Assembly: GCA_964354375.1 (NCBI GenBank) | Contig: CAYGZQ010000019.1 | Location: forward strand, 1 to 43,499 | Length of the DNA stretch: 43,499 nucleotides | DNA from: CAYGZQ01 sp964354375 [NCBI: uncultured Planctomycetota bacterium] | Lineage (GTDB): Bacteria > JAJVIF01 > JAPKYR01 | Reading direction: 5' to 3' | Part shown: positions 8,933-16,533 of the stretch, piece by piece | Layout: each line of letters starts with the position of its first letter | How positions within the stretch are numbered: the first letter of the stretch is position 1 | The notes under the pieces: generated by a model | Told to the model about the DNA's origin: nothing | Seen by the model: the letters and a program-made list of their open reading frames with translations, nothing else | The model's database searches: none | Translations under genes and position numbers: made by a program

Positions 8933-8961
8933 ATTCTAAAGGCATTATCGACAATTGTCAC
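8933..8961 (-). promoter_or_regulatory. Sigma70-type promoter of the corC pair
   Basis: Minus strand: -35 GTGACA (8956-8961), 17-bp spacer, -10 TAGAAT (8933-8938), each one mismatch from consensus. A perfect 10-bp palindrome GACAATTGTC (8950-8959) overlaps the -35 and could be an operator. The promoter sits just past the ybeY stop codon, so the corC pair can be transcribed independently of ybeY. Confidence 0.65.
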
Positions 8962-8972
8962 CCCCGCCGGTC

Positions 8973-9506
8973 TCAAAACCCGTCCGCACCATTGTCCAAG
9001 AGGATTGTCGCAACCTGCGGGGCAAGGACATCTTCCCTGTCCTCCATTTTGATGCGATCAGCCTCCTTTTCGTGATCGTAGCCAAGCAGATGCAGAATCC
9101 CGTGCGTGAGACACTCGGCGAATCGTTCCGCGAACCCAAGACCCCTTTCATCCGCCTGATGAGCGATGGTTTCCGAATCGAGAACGATATCGCCGAGAAG
9201 AACCGGGGGACCATCCGGGATTGAATTCCCCAGGTCCTCGAGCGAATCCAGGAGGGGGAAACTCAGGACATCGGTCGCTCCGTCGGTGCCCAGTTGCCTC
9301 AGATTCATGGCCCGCATCTCCGAATCGTTCAGCACCGTGACCCCAAGCTCGATGGGCTCCGGAAGGCATTTCGGACCGAGCTCATTCAGGACAAGTCGAA
9401 CCGATCGCGAGATACACGATTCCAGATCTTCTCCCACGGGGAAATTCGACGGAAGGGGACCGGAGATGCGAAGTTCGACGACCGGATTGGTCATTCTCGG
9501 TTTCAT
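8973..9506 (-). CDS. ybeY: Endoribonuclease YbeY
   Basis: 177 aa, the usual size of the UPF0054 family. The zinc-binding signature H-x3-H-x5-H is present as LTHGILHLLGYDHE (about residues 132-145), after the conserved 'GATDVLSFPL' strand and 'LLGDIVLDSE'. YbeY is a single-strand-specific RNase needed for 16S rRNA 3'-end maturation and 70S quality control in the cytoplasm. The start is ATG (MKPRM...), with a second ATG four codons on; neither has a clear Shine-Dalgarno. The stop codon of the HD phosphodiesterase gene is 24 nt upstream, so the two are probably co-transcribed. Gene order phoH, pgpH-like, ybeY, corC is a common bacterial arrangement. Confidence 0.95.
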   Translation of the reverse strand: MKPRMTNPVVELRISGPLPSNFPVGEDLESCISRSVRLVLNELGPKCLPEPIELGVTVLNDSEMRAMNLRQLGTDGATDVLSFPLLDSLEDLGNSIPDGPPVLLGDIVLDSETIAHQADERGLGFAERFAECLTHGILHLLGYDHEKEADRIKMEDREDVLAPQVATILLDNGADGF

Positions 9507-9530
9507 TTCAGGGGCGTTCCGCGAGATCCG

Positions 9531-11876
9531 TCATCCATCATTGTCGGGTCCCGGCTCGGTTTTCGACGGCTTCTCGGCCTCGGCCCGCTTCAACTGAAGC
9601 TGCCGCCTAAGCTCCTCCTCCTCGGGGTAGTCTATCCTTGCGTGGTAGGCGCCGATCAGTCTCTCGGTGATGATGTCCTTGATGGTCTCGAGCTGGTTCA
9701 GGGCCAGGCCGCATTCATTGTACTGGCCGTCCAGCAGACGCTCCTCGTAGATCCGGTTGACGAGGGACTCGATGCGATGCGGGGTCGGTTCCTCGAGGGT
9801 TCTCGTGGCCGATTCCGCGGCGTCCGCCAGGTTGATGCAGGCGGCCTCGAGGGTCTGGGGCTTGGGGCCGGGATAGCGGTAGTCGTACTCGTTCACGAAC
9901 CCGTCCTCCGACATCGCCAGCGCCTTTCTGAAAAAATAGGCGATGAGGGACGTGCCGTGATGCTGGGGAATCATGTCCACAAGCTCCTGGGGCAATCCGT
10001 GCGCCTTGGCCATTGCGATGCCGTCCTTGACGTGGCTCTCGACGATGATCTTCGACAGCCAGGGGGAGTATTTGTCGTGCACATTCGCTCCGCCCCGCTG
10101 GTTTTCGATGAAGAACTCGGGACGTCGCAGTTTCCCGATGTCGTGATACATGCAGGCGACCCTGACGAGATGTGCATTGCCGGCGACGGCCTGGCAGGCC
10201 GCCTCGGCGATCAGGCCGGTCATCATGCAGTGATGCCAGGTCCCCGGCGCATCCAATTGAAGCTTCCTCAGGAGGGGATGATCCTGGTTGTCGAATTCGG
10301 CGAGTCGGCTCGAGGTCGGTATGTTGAATGCCGCGTCAAGAACGTAGTTGGCGAAGACCATCGCCGCCGGTGCGGGAGCCAGTCCGGCCAGAAGGTACCA
10401 GGGATTGGCCTCCAGGATGGACAGATCCATGCCGGTTGAGTACGCTCCGGCCAGAAGGGTGCCGGCCCAGATCAGGGGCAGGAAAACGATCGCCCTGATC
10501 ATGAAAGGCTTCGGGCAGTCCCGTTTGATGATGAGACTGGCCGCAAGCGACGTGAACTGGGCCGGAATCAGGACCGACGCATCGCCTGCTGCGAGCGTGA
10601 CTACAACTGCAAGAAAGCCGGAGACAGTCACCGCCAGCATCCTTGTGAAGTAATGAGAGAAAAGCACTGCGGCAGCGACAACCGGCAGCGAGGCCAGCGA
10701 CAGAAGGATCTCATTCGGGGTCCCGGACGAGCGGGAGGAGAATGTCTGGACAAGGAAAAAGCTCGAGAGATAGGACACGGCCACTATCGAGTAAAACAGG
10801 AGATAGTACCGGGCGTCGCTGAGCTGCGGAACAGTTCGACCGGACAGATGGATCGATCCCAGAACAAATGCGCTTGCGAGGACGAGCGCGAAGAGAAGGG
10901 TCAGAACCCAGGAGGGTGGGCCCGTGGCCCCGCTGGTCATTCCCAGGGCCTCCATGATGTCGATGTCCTCCTGATCGACCACTTCGCCCGCCCTAAGGAA
11001 GATCTGGCCTGCCCTGACCTCTTTCTGCTCGGGCGGAGTGGCGTCTCGGGACTGCTGCCGTGCGCGTTCGGTGGCGTCCAGGTCGAGAATCGCGTTGGAT
11101 CGCATGAAATAGGTCGAAAGCTGGGCGGCCAGCCTGCCGTTTTCCTGCGAAAGTCCGAATTCCTCGGCCTTGCCGATGATCTCGCTTTTCAGGTTGTTGA
11201 GCTCCTGGGAGAGATTATCCTCGAAAATCAGGTTCATTATTTTCGTCCGGATTGCATCTTTGAGCAGTTCGTAGAGACTCTCCCGCGTAGAGGCGTCCGC
11301 GTTCAAGAGACCCTTGATGCCCTCCGCACTGACCGGATCTACCAGGTTAACCTGGATCTGGATGGAATCGTCCAGGTTTCCCTGAAGCTCGCTGACCGCT
11401 GCGTCCTCGGTCTCTTCGGGAGTTCTGAGTGGCATCTCAGGGCCTGCCGTGGAATCATCCGGTGGTTCGACCTGCTCGTCCGGGGGCTCAGCGCCCATCT
11501 CCCTGACAAGCTTAAGCTCCCCGACAAGCTCGTCGAGCCTCAGAAAGAACCTGTCCAGGTTTCCCGTTATGCTGTCGTTTGAGGGGGTGTCGATGCTGTA
11601 GACGGGACGCACATCTCTGGCGGCCGCCTCCCTGGCTTCCTTTGTTGTCTCGGTGTCGGTGTAGAGAGTGGCAAACCTCGCGACCAGGTCGGTGCGGGAC
11701 ACTTCGCCCACCATGAGCCTGGACGATCTGGGATGCGCCAGCCGGTTTCCCGTGACCCCGAAAACCAGAAGGAAGCAGGCGGTCGCGACCGCGATTCGCG
11801 GCGTCGCAGGGCTCGTGAGGAGCCTGCGCCAGATAGGGAGGAGGGAACTCGGGCCCTCATTGCGGGCGGATGACAT
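9531..11876 (-). CDS. pgpH: PgpH/YqfF-type membrane HD-domain phosphodiesterase (c-di-AMP)
   Basis: 781 aa in the known 7TMR-HD order: an N-terminal membrane anchor ('RIAVATACFLLVFGVTG'), a large extracytoplasmic helical domain (about 50-300), seven membrane segments (about 315-515) and a cytoplasmic HD domain. The metal ligands are visible as TWHHCMMTGL, MYHDIGK (about residue 577) and ESHVKDG/PQHHGTS. Firmicute PgpH hydrolyses cyclic di-AMP to pApA; by homology this enzyme probably does the same, although no c-di-AMP cyclase lies in the window. A charged insert rich in E, P and D (about 125-150) lies in the extracytoplasmic domain. It sits between phoH and ybeY, as in many genomes. Confidence 0.92.
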   Translation of the reverse strand: MSSARNEGPSSLLPIWRRLLTSPATPRIAVATACFLLVFGVTGNRLAHPRSSRLMVGEVSRTDLVARFATLYTDTETTKEAREAAARDVRPVYSIDTPSNDSITGNLDRFFLRLDELVGELKLVREMGAEPPDEQVEPPDDSTAGPEMPLRTPEETEDAAVSELQGNLDDSIQIQVNLVDPVSAEGIKGLLNADASTRESLYELLKDAIRTKIMNLIFEDNLSQELNNLKSEIIGKAEEFGLSQENGRLAAQLSTYFMRSNAILDLDATERARQQSRDATPPEQKEVRAGQIFLRAGEVVDQEDIDIMEALGMTSGATGPPSWVLTLLFALVLASAFVLGSIHLSGRTVPQLSDARYYLLFYSIVAVSYLSSFFLVQTFSSRSSGTPNEILLSLASLPVVAAAVLFSHYFTRMLAVTVSGFLAVVVTLAAGDASVLIPAQFTSLAASLIIKRDCPKPFMIRAIVFLPLIWAGTLLAGAYSTGMDLSILEANPWYLLAGLAPAPAAMVFANYVLDAAFNIPTSSRLAEFDNQDHPLLRKLQLDAPGTWHHCMMTGLIAEAACQAVAGNAHLVRVACMYHDIGKLRRPEFFIENQRGGANVHDKYSPWLSKIIVESHVKDGIAMAKAHGLPQELVDMIPQHHGTSLIAYFFRKALAMSEDGFVNEYDYRYPGPKPQTLEAACINLADAAESATRTLEEPTPHRIESLVNRIYEERLLDGQYNECGLALNQLETIKDIITERLIGAYHARIDYPEEEELRRQLQLKRAEAEKPSKTEPGPDNDG

Positions 11877-12030
11877 GGGATCTCAACCGATCCGGGAAGG
11901 CGACCTCGCGCACTTTGCTCCGCGCGAAGGGTGCCTTCAAGCAAACAGCCTACAATGTATTATCGCCAAATCCAATCCAAACCAAACCGTTCCGCCGCAT
12001 GACGGACACCGCTGGAGGAGTCCGGGCGGG

Positions 12031-13110
12031 CTAGTCGGGGTTTTCGCTATTGTTGGGTAGACCCAGTTTGGGGCTCTTCCGGCTCCCCTTGTTTTCTGAA
12101 GCCTCGTAGGCCTCTACGATAAGCTGGACGAGAGAATGTCGAACAATGTCGCCTTCGTGCAGCCACACGAAGCCGATGCCGCCGATGCGTCCCAGTATGT
12201 CAAGTGCATGCGCCAGACCCGATTTCTCCCCTTGGGGCAGGTCCATCTGCGTGGGGTCGCCGGTAATGACCATCCGCGACCTCGGCCCCATGCGCGTAAG
12301 GAACATCTTCATCTGCCGGGCGGTTGTGTTCTGGGCTTCGTCCAAAATGATAAAGCTCCTGTTGAGGGTCCGGCCCCTCATGTAGGCGAGGGGGGCTATC
12401 TCGATTACTTCGCGGTCGATGAGCCTGCGCGTCTTCTCGACCCCCAGCATTTCGTACAGAGCGTCGTACAGGGGTCGGAAATACGGGTCCACCTTATCCT
12501 GGAAAGTGCCCGGGAGGTAACCCAGGCTCTCGCCCGCTTCCACCGCCGGGCGGGTGAGAATTATCCTCTGCACCGTGCCCCTGCTCAGATGGTTGACCGC
12601 CATCGCAACTGCGAGATAGGTCTTGCCTGTGCCGGCGGGTCCGGCGCAGAACGTGATGGCGTTTTCCTTCATGGCCCGGACATAATCCGCCTGCCCCTCG
12701 GTCCGGGGGCGAATTTTGAGCAGCCCCCCGTCTATCACCAGCCCGTCAAACGCGTGGTCAGGGACCTTCTCCGTGAAATCCTCGTCCGTGCCCGCCTCGA
12801 GAGCCTGGGTCGCCTCCGCCTCGCGACTTCGTTCCTGGTGATAAAACCGCTCGATGTCGTCCTCGGTCAGCTCGTCGCCCGACTGAGCCCGCTTGACCAG
12901 TTGCCCCAGAAGCTGCTGTACGATCGCCACCTCCGCTTTCGGCCCCGTGATCCTTACCGATGAGCCCCTCGGCACAACCCGGGCGGAGGTGTTCTGCTGT
13001 ATCACCCGGAGATTGCGGTCCGCCACTCCAAGAACCTGGACGGCCTCAACATCGTTCCTGAAATGAAATGTCAGTGTCGTGACTTCGTCGTCCTTCAGAC
13101 GCTTTGCCAA
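12031..13110 (-). CDS. phoH: PhoH-like ATPase
   Basis: 359 aa. An N-terminal KH-like region (about 1-110, 'VQVLGVADRNLRVIQQNTSARVVPRGSSVRITG') precedes a P-loop ATPase core with Walker A GPAGTGKT (about 151-158) and Walker B IILDEAQN (about 252-259), then 'TRMGPRSRMVITGDPTQMDLP'. PhoH proteins are cytoplasmic ATPases related to RNA helicases and usually sit with ybeY; a role in RNA processing or phosphate response is proposed for the family. The only possible start is TTG, with GGAGG 10 nt upstream; an in-frame stop lies before it. 154 nt separate it from the HD phosphodiesterase gene, which is probably in the same transcript. Confidence 0.93.
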   Translation of the reverse strand: MAKRLKDDEVTTLTFHFRNDVEAVQVLGVADRNLRVIQQNTSARVVPRGSSVRITGPKAEVAIVQQLLGQLVKRAQSGDELTEDDIERFYHQERSREAEATQALEAGTDEDFTEKVPDHAFDGLVIDGGLLKIRPRTEGQADYVRAMKENAITFCAGPAGTGKTYLAVAMAVNHLSRGTVQRIILTRPAVEAGESLGYLPGTFQDKVDPYFRPLYDALYEMLGVEKTRRLIDREVIEIAPLAYMRGRTLNRSFIILDEAQNTTARQMKMFLTRMGPRSRMVITGDPTQMDLPQGEKSGLAHALDILGRIGGIGFVWLHEGDIVRHSLVQLIVEAYEASENKGSRKSPKLGLPNNSENPD

Positions 13111-13235
13111 TGTCGATCATCCTCCGGCCTGAAATTCGGCCTATGGCAATCTGGATTCTACCATATTAGATGCGTTCCGGTCGTGTTTTTTCGGTCTATC
13201 GTCTAGGACCCCTCCGTTCCGCAGGGGGGGGATTC

Positions 13236-13346
13236 TGTGGCGCCCGTACGTCCGCCCCGAGCTTGACGAGGGGCGGATGGACGGGTGTCTCGCCCCATGA
13301 GATGAGGCACCCATCTGTCCGCCAGGGCGGACATATGGGCGCCACA
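13236..13346. repeat. 111-bp palindromic element with 22-bp terminal inverted repeats
   Basis: The outer arms (13236-13257 and 13325-13346; ends TGTGGCGCCC and GGGCGCCACA) match at 20 of 22 positions when one is reverse-complemented; both differences keep a palindrome-like NTAN core. A second, inner pair of arms of about 20 bp (beginning GGCGGATGGACGGG and ending TCTGTCCGCC) matches at about 16 of 20, so the whole element can fold into one long hairpin. It lies between phoH and rsmE, has no ORF, and looks like a non-autonomous palindromic mobile element (REP or MITE type). No clear target-site duplication. Confidence 0.8.
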
Positions 13347-13406
13347 AAGACTGAGCAAGAGCTATTCACCATTAGACTTGCGCCATTTTGGGATTATGGG
13401 GCGATA

Positions 13407-14129
13407 TCAACTTCCCTCGACTCTTGAATACACCCATGACGGCACCAATGCTCCCGCAAGCTCAGCCCGGAGAGTCCACGGACCAAGGCTCGCGATCAAA
13501 AGCCCCTTTTCCCGGGCCAGCGCGACCTCTTCCCTCTCCAGCCCCCCTTCCGGACCCACAAATGCGATCACATCGCTCCCGGCCTTGAACATTGGATCTT
13601 TTTCCCCCGGTCGGGCCTCCTCATCAAAAAGAATCCCGCGATCGTAACCTCTGATGTCGTCCTGCTCAAAGCGAATCGGACTCTCGATCGCGGGCAGGAA
13701 AGCCCCCTCACCAAGAGCTACCTCGCTTATGCAGAGCTTCTTCCAGCGGTCCAGACGCTTGTCGAGACCCGAATCGTCGAGCGGCACCTCCGACCGGCTG
13801 AAAATCACCGGGAGGAGGGAGACTGCCTCCATTGCGGCGGCCATACGTATCGCGAACTCCTCATTGCCGCCCTTCAGCGGGTTGAGTGCGAAGGTGAGTT
13901 TCACCGGGGACTTCCTCGGGACAATCGCGGAATCGACTCGGGCAAGGCGGACGGTCCGCTTTTCGATTGAGGCGATTTGCCAGTCATGCACATTCCCCTT
14001 GCCGTCGAAAGTCTGGATGGTTTGACCGGTTTTTGCCCTGACGACGTTGGACAGATAGTGAAAATCCTCCCCGGAAAGGACTAGGGATTCGCTCACGTCC
14101 TGGGAACAGTATAGTCGCGGGATACGGAT
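13407..14129 (-). CDS. rsmE: 16S rRNA m3U1498 methyltransferase RsmE; probable AUC start
   Basis: SPOUT-family RsmE. An N-terminal PUA-like domain ('VVRAKTGQTIQTFDGKGNVHDWQI') precedes the trefoil-knot SAM domain with VGPEGGLEREEV and 'SLGPWTLRAELA'. It methylates U1498 of 16S rRNA in the 30S subunit. The only standard start is a GTG at 14096, which lacks a ribosome binding site and would cut off a conserved segment. The open frame upstream reads RIPRLY, matching the well-known opening of E. coli RsmE (MRIPRIY). The codon at the Met position is ATC (14127-14129), 7 nt after AGAGGAG. No ATG/GTG/TTG occurs between the hrcA stop and the GTG. The usual central 'EAxEQSxR' motif is diverged to SEVALGEGAFLP. 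hrcA ends 12 nt upstream. Confidence 0.88.
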   Translation of the reverse strand: MRIPRLYCSQDVSESLVLSGEDFHYLSNVVRAKTGQTIQTFDGKGNVHDWQIASIEKRTVRLARVDSAIVPRKSPVKLTFALNPLKGGNEEFAIRMAAAMEAVSLLPVIFSRSEVPLDDSGLDKRLDRWKKLCISEVALGEGAFLPAIESPIRFEQDDIRGYDRGILFDEEARPGEKDPMFKAGSDVIAFVGPEGGLEREEVALAREKGLLIASLGPWTLRAELAGALVPSWVYSRVEGS

Positions 14130-14141
14130 GGGGTTGCTCCT

Positions 14142-15230
14142 CTAGCTGTAGCGGAAAGTGAGCTCGCGGGAGATGAGGACGCTCGACACGAGGTCTGAGA
14201 CGGATCGCACGAGCGCAAGCTGACGAGGGTAGGGCATTCTCAGGGGTCCCAGGACACCGAGACGTCCGCGCGCGCGAGCGTGAAGGTGATAACTCGCCAC
14301 CACAAGCGCAAGACCGTCCAGCGCGGGTTCCGACGCGGTCGGCATGTCGCCGCCGATGACGACTTTCACACCCTCGGGGCTGGAAACAGTGGCAAGGGTT
14401 CGCTCGATGTTGCTCCGGTCGTCCAGAAACGCCACTGCCCTCGCGAGAGCGTCGGGGTCCTCGCCGCTGGCCTTCAGCAGACCCGCCGCACCGTGAAGAA
14501 CGGTGATCGGACCCTCTCCGAGCCGCGCGTCCGTGATCAGGTCGTGCAGCGGATGAATGAAGAGGTCGTACATGCGTCCCCACTGCGCCGCATGACTGAC
14601 CAGCGCCCCAAGCTCCGCCTCGCTTACATCCGCCAGCCGCCGTCCCGACAATCTCTCCGTGAGAAGCCCCGCGAGCGCTTCGAGGCGAAAACTCTGCACC
14701 GGGATCGGCAGTTTCACAAGATGGTGGTAACTGCGACCGCTTTCGAGCTCGAGCCTGAGCAGGAGCACTTCCGCCTCTATCGGGTCCAGTTTGAAATTCG
14801 CGATCCGTGCGTCGGCGAGCGACGGGCTGGTGACAAAGCCCAGGCATCCGGACTCCTCCGCGAGAACCTCGCCCGCGTAATCCAGAAGGCGTCTCAGCTC
14901 GCCCGACAGCGCCCTGCATGCCTCCAGCACTCTTCTCGAGAACTCCGCGTCGGGAGGAGCGGGCGACAATGAATCGACATAGACTCGATACGCCGACGCG
15001 GTGGGGATTCGTCCGCCGGATGAATGCGGCTTGGTGAGATAGCCCTGTTCCTCGAGACGGGCGAGTTCGAGCCTGATGGTCGACGGCGGCACGTGCTCGC
15101 CTGACTGGGCCATCAGCGCATCGCTCAGTGCGTTGCTCGACACCGGCTCGGCAGTGCCGATGTACAACCCGACCAGCGTCACCAATATGCTTCGGGCGCG
15201 CTCCGAGAAACTGTTAGCCGTAACAGCCAT
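14142..15230 (-). CDS. hrcA: Heat-shock repressor HrcA
   Basis: 362 aa from the ATG at MAVTANSFSERARS. A winged-helix DNA-binding domain (residues 1-80, 'VSSNALSDAL...PSTIRLELARLEEQGYL' and 'GGRIPTASAYRVYVD') is followed by GAF-like and dimerisation regions, ending in 'GPLRMPYPRQLALVRSVSDLVSSVL'. HrcA normally represses grpE-dnaK-dnaJ and groESL through the CIRCE operator. Here it is next to rsmE, with no grpE, dnaK or dnaJ in the window, and I see no CIRCE repeat upstream. Longer readings of this frame (up to 15497) run back through a hairpin repeat and the aminotransferase gene and are not real. A TATAAT box lies 9 nt before the ATG. Confidence 0.95.
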   Translation of the reverse strand: MAVTANSFSERARSILVTLVGLYIGTAEPVSSNALSDALMAQSGEHVPPSTIRLELARLEEQGYLTKPHSSGGRIPTASAYRVYVDSLSPAPPDAEFSRRVLEACRALSGELRRLLDYAGEVLAEESGCLGFVTSPSLADARIANFKLDPIEAEVLLLRLELESGRSYHHLVKLPIPVQSFRLEALAGLLTERLSGRRLADVSEAELGALVSHAAQWGRMYDLFIHPLHDLITDARLGEGPITVLHGAAGLLKASGEDPDALARAVAFLDDRSNIERTLATVSSPEGVKVVIGGDMPTASEPALDGLALVVASYHLHARARGRLGVLGPLRMPYPRQLALVRSVSDLVSSVLISRELTFRYS

Positions 15231-15239
15231 CGCACCAAT

Positions 15240-15245
15240 ATTATA
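15240..15245 (-). promoter_or_regulatory. -10 box 9 nt before the hrcA start; direct repeat around it
   Basis: Minus strand TATAAT, exact consensus, with 9 nt to the ATG, so transcription should begin at or within a few bases of the start codon. The box is flanked by TATTGGCGC and TATTGGTGC, a direct repeat spaced 14 bp apart that could be an operator. A TTGACT lies 21 bp upstream, too far for a classical -35. Confidence 0.55.
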
Positions 15246-15277
15246 GCGCCAATAGGCGTCAGGTGAAGTCAATCTCT

Positions 15278-15351
15278 GCCGGTAGCTGCCATCCTTGCCG
15301 TTGCCGGTAGCTGCTATCCTTGCCGTCTTCGGCAAGGTAGCTGCTACCGGC
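15278..15351. repeat. GGTAGCTGC-family hairpin repeat (copy 1, with an extra half copy)
   Basis: A half unit GCCGGTAGCTGCCATCCTT (15278-15296) is followed by a full hairpin: left arm 15303-15325, 4-nt loop TCTT, right arm 15330-15351. The arms pair through GCCGGTAGC/GCTACCGGC on the outside and CTTGCCG/CGGCAAG on the inside, with an imperfect middle. The stop codon TAG of the class V aminotransferase (15344-15346) lies inside the right arm. Confidence 0.85.
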
Positions 15352-16501
15352 GGTACCCAAACACAACATCCAGCATCCGATCGATCTCGTCGCGGTTGTT
15401 GTAGAAATGCGGGCTTACGCGGATAAGTCCCATTCTGAGAGAGACAATGATCGACGCCTTCTCGAGAGCGTCGAGAAGCGCCTGTCCGTCGCTCCATCCG
15501 GCGGACTTTGCATCAAATGTGACTATCGCCGCGCGTCTTGCATTGTCGCGGGGGGTGATGACATGCACGCCACGGGCGGTGAGGGCATCATGGATCTCGC
15601 CGGTGAGATCGAGCAGATACCTCTCGATGTTCTCGGGACCGAGGTCGAGGAACATCTCGAGATTGGGTTTCATGCCGTAGTGAGCGAGGTGTGCGGAGCA
15701 TCCGCATTCGAACCGCATGCAGTCCGGGATGAACGACTGATCGTAATCGAAGAAATTCCACGGATCGGGCACGGACGACATGCTCACCTGCACCGTCTTC
15801 AACTTCGGTATCTCGTCATAATCGACATACATCGTGCCGACACCCATCGGTCCGAACATCCACTTGGGGCTTCCGAAGCACAGGGCGTGGCATCCGAGCG
15901 CCTTGACATCGATCTTTGTTGGACCCGCCGCCTGGATCGCGTCGACAACCAGAAAAACCCCCGCGTCCCTGCACCCTTTCGATAAGCGAGGGATGTCGAG
16001 CCTCTGGCCGGTGAGGAAATCCACCAGCGAGACGATCATCATCCTCGTGCGGCCGTCGATCGCGCCCAGGAGTCTCTCTTCGTCCGCAAGTCCGTCGACC
16101 GTCGGCACGACCCTCGGCTCGACCCCGTCCTGCGCGAGCAGCTTGGCGGGCATAACGATGGAGGGGAAGGATCTGTCCGGCGCGATGATGTTGTCGCCCG
16201 GACGCCATCCGATGGAATGCGAGAGCATCGAAAGACAGAGCGATGTCGTAAAATTGAAACCGATCTCTCCGGGACGCGCATTGAGGAGTTCGGACAGGAG
16301 TTCGCGAGTTCTCTCTCTCATCGCATTCCAGTCGTCATAGGGACGCATGGGACCGTAGACAAACGAGCGGGTGAATTCGTCCATGGCCTTCATCGAGGAA
16401 ACCGACCACGGCGCGTGCCCCGCATGGTTAAGCCATGTGCAGGTCTCGAGGAACGGGAATTCCGTCTTGCGATAGTGGTGCCTTTTCTCGTCGAAATTCA
16501 T
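15344..16501 (-). CDS. Class V aminotransferase (cysteine desulfurase-like fold)
   Basis: 385 aa from ATG (MNFDEKRHHYR), with GGAG 6 nt upstream; a longer reading (MIAPVRNQ...) overlaps the kdsA stop and is less likely. It belongs to the PLP fold-type I, class V family: 'NHAGHAP' N-terminal substrate loop, 'FNFTTSLCLSM' cofactor phosphate region, 'DAIQAAGPTKIDV' with the PLP-pyridine Asp, and the Schiff-base lysine in FGSPKWMFGPMGVG (about K211). The catalytic Cys loop of true cysteine desulfurases is not evident, so the substrate is open (isopenicillin-N-epimerase-like or selenocysteine-lyase-like members are equally close). It is 32 nt downstream of kdsA. The C-terminal stop codon is supplied by a hairpin repeat. 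Confidence 0.85.
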   Translation of the reverse strand: MNFDEKRHHYRKTEFPFLETCTWLNHAGHAPWSVSSMKAMDEFTRSFVYGPMRPYDDWNAMRERTRELLSELLNARPGEIGFNFTTSLCLSMLSHSIGWRPGDNIIAPDRSFPSIVMPAKLLAQDGVEPRVVPTVDGLADEERLLGAIDGRTRMMIVSLVDFLTGQRLDIPRLSKGCRDAGVFLVVDAIQAAGPTKIDVKALGCHALCFGSPKWMFGPMGVGTMYVDYDEIPKLKTVQVSMSSVPDPWNFFDYDQSFIPDCMRFECGCSAHLAHYGMKPNLEMFLDLGPENIERYLLDLTGEIHDALTARGVHVITPRDNARRAAIVTFDAKSAGWSDGQALLDALEKASIIVSLRMGLIRVSPHFYNNRDEIDRMLDVVFGYRR

Positions 16502-16533
16502 GCTTGACTCCAATTGATTTCGGACTGGGGCAA

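Noticed and set aside
9294-10439. 381-aa plus-strand ORF opposite the HD phosphodiesterase
   Set aside because: It is an antisense shadow of well-supported genes on the minus strand with no family features and no ribosome binding site.
15231-15497. Long N-terminal extension of HrcA
   Set aside because: It runs back through the hairpin repeat into the aminotransferase gene; the HrcA family begins at MAVTANSF and a -10 box lies just before it.
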